The translations under genes and the position numbers were made by a program. This document shows, in pieces, positions 6,686 through 6,997 of a DNA stretch of 6,997 bases. The notes below the pieces were generated by a model. The model searched no databases, had not been told where the DNA came from, and saw only the letters and a list, made by a program, of their open reading frames with translations. The first letter of the stretch is position 1. Every line of letters begins with the position of its first letter. The DNA lies in NCBI GenBank assembly GCA_007136145.1, contig SLHN01000260.1:1-6997 (forward strand), in the 5' to 3' direction. Origin of the DNA: Thioalkalivibrio sp. (GTDB taxonomy: Bacteria; Pseudomonadota; Gammaproteobacteria; Ectothiorhodospirales; Ectothiorhodospiraceae).

Positions 6686-6728
6686 CGATTTCGCCTGCCA
6701 AGCCGATGCGCTCAACGCCCTGAAACAC
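6042..6728 (-). pseudogene. tnpC: IS66-family transposase (TnpC), N-terminally truncated
   Basis: The frame gives 228 residues from a GTG at 6728, but recognisable IS66 sequence starts only near residue 15-17 (about 6680-6686). The second catalytic Asp is in V-L-I-T-D-R-L-G-S-Y (Asp30, codon 6639-6641), followed by R-R-Q-L-C-W-A-H-V-I-R-N. The catalytic Glu is in L-T-N-N-A-A-E-R-A-L-R-P (Glu153, codon 6270-6272), and the C-terminal R-H-L-G-L-N-T-H-Q-L-L-R segment is typical. The first catalytic Asp (D-E-T motif), the Zn-finger and the helix-turn-helix region are missing; full IS66 transposases are about 500 residues. It is therefore inactive. The first 15 or so codons are antisense to the neighbouring IS1634-like frame and are probably not IS66 sequence. 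Confidence 0.85.
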
Positions 6729-6997
6729 TTCGAGAACACACTCAAAATGAGCCTACTCAGCGAACCCTCTATCCAAGCCTTGCCGCGGTTCCACGGCAAA
6801 GGCCGCCCAGCGCGGGGGCGAACCCCCGACTTTTATCTCTACCGCATCACCGGTGCGCTGGCCTCTCAGGTGCAACAACACCAGCGCCGCCTGGAACGCA
6901 AAAGCTGCTTCATCCTGGCCACCAACCTGCTGGATGACACGCTCCTCAGCGAAGCCGAACTGATCGCCGCTTACAAGGATCAACACAAAGTCGAGCG
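6690..6997 (+). pseudogene. IS1634-like (IS4-superfamily) transposase fragment, 5'-truncated, runs off the window
   Basis: The frame reads F-A-C-Q-A-D-A-L-N-A-L-K-H-F-E from 6690, through G-K-G-R-P at 6798-6812, C-F-I-L-A-T-N-L-L-D at about 6907-6936, to Y-K-D-Q-H-K-V-E-R at the right edge. This order is that of the central to C-terminal part of IS1634-type DDE transposases, in which the Y-K-x-Q-x-x-x-E region carries the catalytic Glu. The N-terminal half, including the first catalytic Asp, is absent because the sequence is joined to the IS66 remnant at about 6680-6690. An ATG at 6747 is internal to the family alignment and is not the true start. The 3' end lies outside the window. Confidence 0.75.

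Noticed and set aside
6753..6986. Minus-strand open frame at the right edge
   Set aside because: It is the complement of the IS1634-like coding frame, which has the recognisable C-F-I-L-A-T-N and Y-K-D-Q-x-x-x-E motifs.
1..6997. CRISPR array, tRNA, rRNA or attachment site
   Set aside because: No regularly spaced direct repeats, tRNA cloverleaf, rRNA-like sequence or integrase with paired att repeats was seen on either strand.

Overview
The window is an accessory island, probably from a gammaproteobacterium of medium to high GC. The taxon is inferred only from the type of transposases (IS630, IS66 and IS1634-like), the CnoX/YbbN-like thioredoxin module and Gram-negative-style Shine-Dalgarno sites. 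No housekeeping gene is present to fix it. The island is flanked by broken or partial insertion sequences: the C-terminal end of an IS630-type transposase on the left (1-267), and a truncated IS66 transposase (minus strand) fused head-on to an IS1634-like transposase fragment (plus strand) on the right (6009-6997).

Between them lies one tightly coupled five-gene operon, all on the plus strand (453-6012). Gene 1 is a 1275-residue membrane-anchored FtsK/SpoIIIE-type ATPase. It has the three-ATPase layout of EssC/EccC, the motors of type VII (ESX) secretion, but only the middle domain keeps intact Walker motifs. Genes 2 and 3 encode ~90-residue helical-hairpin proteins of WXG100/ESAT-6 type, each with the Trp at residue 43 in a W-x-D-[DE]-x4-F motif. 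Gene 4 encodes a 332-residue protein with a helical N-terminal half, a Ser/Gly-rich linker and a ParB/sulfiredoxin-fold-like C-terminal domain. This is the architecture of a secreted polymorphic toxin or effector. Gene 5 is a 62-residue protein that repeats the W-x-D-E-x4-F motif, and its stop codon lies inside the IS66 terminus. Genes 1/2, 3/4 and 4/5 overlap by 4 bases, and genes 2/3 are 10 bases apart, so the set is very probably one transcript.

The most striking feature is a complete thioredoxin domain of CnoX/YbbN type (W-A-P-S-C-G-A-C, cis-Pro, G-A-Q-P-E) inserted in frame inside the ATPase, between the membrane anchor and the first ATPase domain. It is GC-rich (about 62% by hand count over 1441-1620) and embedded in AT-rich sequence (about 23-27% in nearby samples), as if a chaperone-gene fragment had been captured fairly recently.

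Working model (inference): a type VII-like export or conflict system in a Gram-negative background. The FtsK-like ATPase would move the WXG-like pair and the ParB-like effector, and the thioredoxin module would add a redox or chaperone function to the motor. No gene here is an obvious immunity protein unless the 62-residue protein fills that role. The IS66 insertion may have removed the original downstream end of the operon.
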